57,661 nt of DNA from Hymenopellis radicata. Taxonomy: Eukaryota; Basidiomycota; Agaricomycetes; Agaricales; Physalacriaceae. The notes below the pieces were generated by a model that searched no databases, was not told where the DNA came from, and saw only the letters and a list, made by a program, of their open reading frames with translations. Location of the stretch: NCBI GenBank assembly GCA_015501595.1, contig JADNRX010000347.1:1-57661 (forward strand). The letters are read 5' to 3'. This document shows, one piece after another, positions 53,703 through 57,661 of this stretch; position 1 is the first letter of the stretch, and every line of letters starts with the position of its first letter. The translations under genes were made by a program, and so were the position numbers.

Positions 53703-56278
53703 ATGCTTAACGTTGCGGTTCTCCTGTCACTGTCGCCACTGCTTGCGCTCGCCCAAGACGGCGTGATTACTGGGCCTACGAGCAGCGTCGAGGCTGCAGG
53801 CTACTCATGCGATCCCTCCACATGCCGGTTACCGGACTGTCACTGCGCGAGCACAGATCCTCCAGGCGGTTTAGACCCAGTGAGTTGTCTGCTCTTGTCG
53901 ATCTGTTCTTTGGCATCCTGGCGCTGTATCGTCAAAGGCGGGCTTGGCTTGACGCGTTCGGGACGTATGTCGAGCACCATTCACACAGTTGCCCACGGCG
54001 AGAGTGAATGCACGAATGCTCTCTCATATTATGTGATATCGCTCTTCTTTGAGCGTTCACGACGTCTATCCATTCCTTGAGTCTAATTCTGTCGCGTGCT
54101 ATTTACGTCGCTCAGTCCAGTTTACTAACCTTTTCATTCTTAACAGTCTGAAACGCCCATGTTTATTGTGTTTACCGCGGACGACGCTATCCAATCCTAC
54201 ACCCTCAACTCCGTGAACCAGTTCCTCGCCTACCGTCAAAACCCGAACGGGTGTCAGCCCAAGATGACCTACTACACTTCCCTCAACTACACCAACTATA
54301 CTTTGGTTACAGGTTAGTTATTGTAACAGTATCATTCCAATACTTACCTTCTTTAGACTGGTATGTTGCTGGAAACGAGATTGCAGACCATACGTACGTC
54401 CATATATCGTAGTTCAGGAAACAAAGTTAATCGTCCGTTTCAGCATGACCCACCAAGGCGATCCCTCGCTTGACGAAATCAACGGCAACCTCATCGCGCT
54501 TAATGCCCTCGCTGGTATTCCGCTCGCCTCCATCAAAGGCTTCCGCGCGCCATACCTCAACTACTCTGGTGATACCCTCAAGAAGCTCGCCGCCGCGGGA
54601 TTTACGTACGACTCGAGCTCCTCAGCTGCCATCCCAGTTACAGACGAGAACTCTGACGCGTTCTGGCCGTACACGCTCGACAATGGGATGGCCAACAACT
54701 GTCTGAGAGTCGAGGGTACATGCAAGGGCGAGCCAAAACTCCCGGGCTTCTGGGAAGCCCCCATGTACGCCTTCTTCGACGAGCGAGGCGTAGCGGGACC
54801 GCATCTTAGACTCTGAACGGCAACAGGGAACGGTCAGTTCTGGGTCGGTCCCAAACCGTTCCCAGGAACGGGAACTCAGTGACTGATGGCACGCGGACTG
54901 TGACGTGGTCCTAGGCCGAGTATATCCGATCCCGCCTCGATCCCGCCCTCACGCGCACTCGCAGTATTTGGCACAAAGTCCTCCAAGTTTGTGGGTATTC
55001 CTGCAACACCGGAGTAATCAAAGCATATCGTCGCATCCCGCCTCTCTCAAATGGAGTAAATCGTTGCAGAGCGAGGTCCAACCGCTTTTGGCACTGTCAC
55101 GCGGCAGAGTCCGAATTACAGGCGTTACGATTTCGTTCCTGGGAACAGTTTGGGAACGGTTTGGGGCCGACCCAGAACTGGACCGTTCCCTGTTGCCGTT
55201 CAGAGTCTTATGGATCCGTGGCTGTCAGCATTTTCGGCTTCTTCGGTGTTTTGAAAATTGACTTTGGGTTTTGGGTGTAGTAATCCGGCGAATGGAGCTG
55301 CAGCAGTAAACGACACTGCGACGTTCGAGTACATGAAGGCCACGTTTACGGCACACTACGAGGGGAAGCGCCAGCCGATTGGGCTGTACACGCACCCGAT
55401 CCATCTTGCGACGGATTACCCTGGGGTGTCTTCGCCGACGTCTACAATACGCATGATCAACGCGTTTTTAGATTGGGCGCAGGAGCAGCAAAATGGTGTG
55501 TGTCTTACTGCTACTTCCGATTGGTATTAATGTGCGTTTCTTAGTATGGATCGTATCGACGGAACAGCTCCTCGCGTGGGTGCGGAATCCAACGCCCGTG
55601 GGGCAGCTTGATAACTTTGATGCGCTGCGCTGCTCGACGCCGGATGTACAGGAGAACATTTGTAACGGGATGCCTGAGCGCGAACGCGGATTGCTTGCGC
55701 ACTGCCCGTTTCCAGAGTTTCCCTTCTTTACTTGCGTGAGTCCCTTCTCAGCCGGGTTTCGTGCTTTACATAGCTGACGCATACGTGTTTTGTAGTACGG
55801 ATGTCCGGAGACGACGCCGACGCCGCAGAATCCGAATCCAAAGCAGGTTGTTCTTGATGGACAACAGGCGAGGTTTAGGTGTATGTTGATCTGCCTTGCG
55901 CGTCTACGTACCTTGTACTAACCGCACGGGTCCAGTGCCGGGAAACTGCTCTACACCATTCTGGGATCCCATAAATGGCAAATGCATTTGCAGCTCATCC
56001 ACATGCGCTTTTGAGGACAACTCGCGGCCGATCGGGGTGTGTGCCTTCTCTTCCTTTCCCTCCCTTCTCTGACGTGTATAGCCGAATGGCGCCAACCTGA
56101 CTGGAGGCGGGACTGGGGGGTCTTTGACCCGGACGGTTGGGGTCCTGGGAACAAGTCGCAGTATCTTCCGTTTAATGGGCCGAATTCGGCGAGGGCGGGG
56201 AGGGAGGGGGTGTGGGCGGCACTGGCGGTGGGTGTGGTTGGGGCGGTTGTTGGAGCGCTGGGGGTGCTTGTGAGATGA
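53703..56278 (+). pseudogene. secreted polysaccharide (chitin) deacetylase-like gene, disrupted by a MITE
   Basis: Exons: 53703-53879, 54147-54312, 54357-54393, 54444-54808 continuing at 55211-55217 beyond the MITE, 55281-55495, 55545-55735, 55796-about 55880, about 55936-56040 and about 56083-56278. A signal peptide (MLNVAVLLSLSPLLALAQ) is followed by a Cys-rich start (CDPSTCRLPDCHCAS) and a NodB-type domain: TADDA (motif 1), HTMTHQ (motif 2, metal His pair), RAPYLN (motif 3). The C-terminal Cys-rich part (GNCSTPFWDPINGKCICSS) and a hydrophobic GPI-like tail (VWAALAVGVVGAVVGALGVL) complete it. Such enzymes remove acetyl groups from chitin-like polymers at the wall. A 399-bp MITE within exon 4 introduces a stop. 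Two further frame problems occur: the junction after 55880 does not close in phase, and a G run at 56115-56120 is one base short. Confidence 0.82.
54809..55207. mobile_element. MITE, 399 bp, long TIRs, 3-bp TTA target duplication
   Basis: The ends are inverted repeats starting GACTCTGAACGGCAACAGGG on both sides and extending about 60 bp with a few differences, flanked by TTA at 54806-54808 and 55208-55210. A three-base TTA duplication suggests PIF/Harbinger-type mobilisation. No open frame of note is inside. Removing the element and one TTA restores a continuous deacetylase frame across the site (GVAGPHLMDP), which shows that the coding exon was the target. Confidence 0.8.
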
Positions 56279-56336
56279 GGCTGCGTGCGATCTATTTCTG
56301 GGGTTATTTTGTGGCGTTTTGAGTGTACAGTTGTAC

Positions 56337-56612
56337 TAGTGGACCTGGGTTATATCTTTATTAGAGATACCTCGTTTTCTTCGTCTATACCTATCTTTTG
56401 TGGATTTTGTACTATGTATTTAGGGTATTTTTTTTTTGGATGTGGGTCAATACGAGGAACTGTTGTATACTGTAGCATGGCGATTTGAACGGCTGGGAAT
56501 CATGAAAAGCTCGCCAAAGTGTACTGTTGATAGGTCGTCGATGTAGCTGTTTCGAGACTTATAGTGGACCTGGGCTCTATCCTTATTAGAGACAGTACCT
56601 CGTTTTCTTCGT
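56337..56612. repeat. pair of diverged direct repeats downstream of the deacetylase gene
   Basis: About 48 bases at 56337-56385 recur at 56562-56612, sharing TAGTGGACCTGGG and CCTCGTTTTCTTCGT with small differences. They lie in the 3' flank and may be a local duplication of the 3' UTR. Confidence 0.7.
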
Positions 56613-57479
56613 TTCATGATCGTATAGTGGTTTGTGGTGGCGTTCGTGAATAAGATTTAGGGGTGGTTGTAGAAGTACTTGGATGTTAGAGGACTGGAGC
56701 TGGTCTTGATTCTTCTTGACCACGTCGTCAACTGGAGAAGAACTGCATTGAAAAGCACTATGTAGGTAGGTAAAAACGACACCAGGAACGCCGTGTGTGG
56801 AAATGCAAGTCGGAAAGGGATTTCGGGAGGAAGGGAGTCGTGTATGTTGGAGGCTTTGGTGCGACTTTTGACGCAGCGTACGCTAGATATCCGAGTCGAT
56901 TCAAATATGTAGTGGTGCAGATTGAACTGTTCACCAGTTGAATGTACATGTTTAAGCTGAAGCGTGCGCGTCGCCTCTCGCCGTGGCCAGGTGGTACTTA
57001 GTGTGGACAACACATAAATGGATGGACGCCCTGGCTATGTGCTTCAAGCAATCAGAGTCAGAGAGCAGTGGTCGAATGCATGGTGTCGTGGGAACTTCTA
57101 GCAAAACAACTTTATTCCGCCGTCGGCATCTACGTACCGTTGCTCTTACCGTCAACGCCTCATACTCATACTTGATTAATCAACAACCGTCTGGAGGACC
57201 GACGGGAATGGCTGCTTTAGGTATGTGCTTGTGTTTTGTCTTCAACCATTCATGTCACTGACAAGATGGCTGAAGACTCGACGCTACCAACACCCTTGCG
57301 CCTCTTCTTCATCGACGTCTTGTGCCCTGAATGTTCATGGTAAGTATCTTCAAGTTGTTGATCCTGTTCCCGAGCACCAGTTCTTCCAAATGGCGTTTTC
57401 ATACTTGACGCATCCTTCGGCCAGTTGCCTCGCGTATGTTGAAGTCTTACCTTTGCCCCGTGGACTAACACTTCAATAG
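56613..57479. other. mostly unassigned DNA before the last gene
   Basis: No domain was recognised. A short frame from ATG 57265 (MAEDSTLPTPLRLFFIDVLC) with a GTAAGT donor at about 57341 could be the first exon of the F-box gene that follows, but the phase across the next acceptor at 57479 gives a stop, so I leave it unassigned. Confidence 0.35.
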
Positions 57480-57661
57480 ACTTGCTGGTCGATATCCTAC
57501 CCGCAAACTATCGGACACCGTGCACGAATACTCCCCTATGCCCCTCCCACATCTGCTCCCATCTCCGAACGACGGTACATGCCAACTCCCAGCTCTGGTC
57601 CGTCATAAAGATAAACCTCTACTATATACGGGAGCTCTGGGGCGACCTGGGCACTCCCGAC
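57480..57661 (+). CDS. F-box-like protein, partial at window end
   Basis: After a TTCAATAG acceptor the open frame reads LLVDILPANYRTP, then LCPSHICSHLRTTVHANSQLW and SVIKI, which matches the second half of Agaricomycete F-box motifs (LSxICSxWRxxVxxxPxLW). It runs off the window. The preceding exons are not resolved. Confidence 0.5.

Overview
The window looks like nuclear DNA of a mushroom-forming basidiomycete (Agaricomycetes). Coding regions are cut by many short GT-AG introns (about 44-65 nt). The recognisable families are those that expand in Agaricomycetes: F-box/leucine-rich proteins, BTB/POZ proteins, kinase-like proteins with a DFD motif, DUF6534-type membrane proteins, MYND-finger proteins, proteins with tandem carbohydrate-binding-like sandwiches, and a polysaccharide deacetylase. 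Conserved anchors are histone H3 (seven exons), cytochrome c oxidase subunit IV and a CDP-alcohol phosphotransferase. No rRNA, tRNA or CRISPR array was found. Species cannot be named from the sequence.

Layout. 0-3.2 kb: a two-ORF retroelement-like module (gag-like ORF1 and an endonuclease/exonuclease/phosphatase ORF2), whose end is cut by a 232-bp mariner-type MITE. 4-17.6 kb: an F-box gene, a gene of the family misnamed 'geranylgeranyl pyrophosphate synthetase', a MYND-finger gene, histone H3, a membrane protein with two beta-sandwich repeats, and an F-box gene that is an internal tandem duplication. 18-29.4 kb: DUF6534 membrane protein, short-chain dehydrogenase, kinase-like gene A, acidic-protein gene A, an unknown gene, an EthD-domain gene and a choline/ethanolamine phosphotransferase. 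30-37 kb: a third acidic-protein gene, a truncated BCS1-like N-terminus joined to a coiled-coil family gene, and three tandem BTB genes. 39-41 kb: a hypothetical gene and COX4. 41.4-46.8 kb: a direct second copy of the 18-27 kb block, lacking about 4 kb and about 1.1 kb of it, with kinase copy B broken by a 1,396-bp transposon that has 44-bp inverted repeats and a 9-bp target duplication. 47-57.7 kb: more F-box genes and remnants, a homeodomain gene, and a secreted polysaccharide deacetylase gene with a 399-bp MITE in an exon.

The genes do not form one pathway. The main story is genome dynamics: a segmental duplication with differential loss, three precisely delimited TIR insertions (two with a readable original frame, one with an intact empty-site paralogue), a small unnamed acidic-protein family, and gene birth or decay by truncation and fusion. 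At least five otherwise conserved genes carry one-base frame breaks inside short homopolymers, which points to base-calling errors in the assembly as a likely cause for several apparent pseudogenes.
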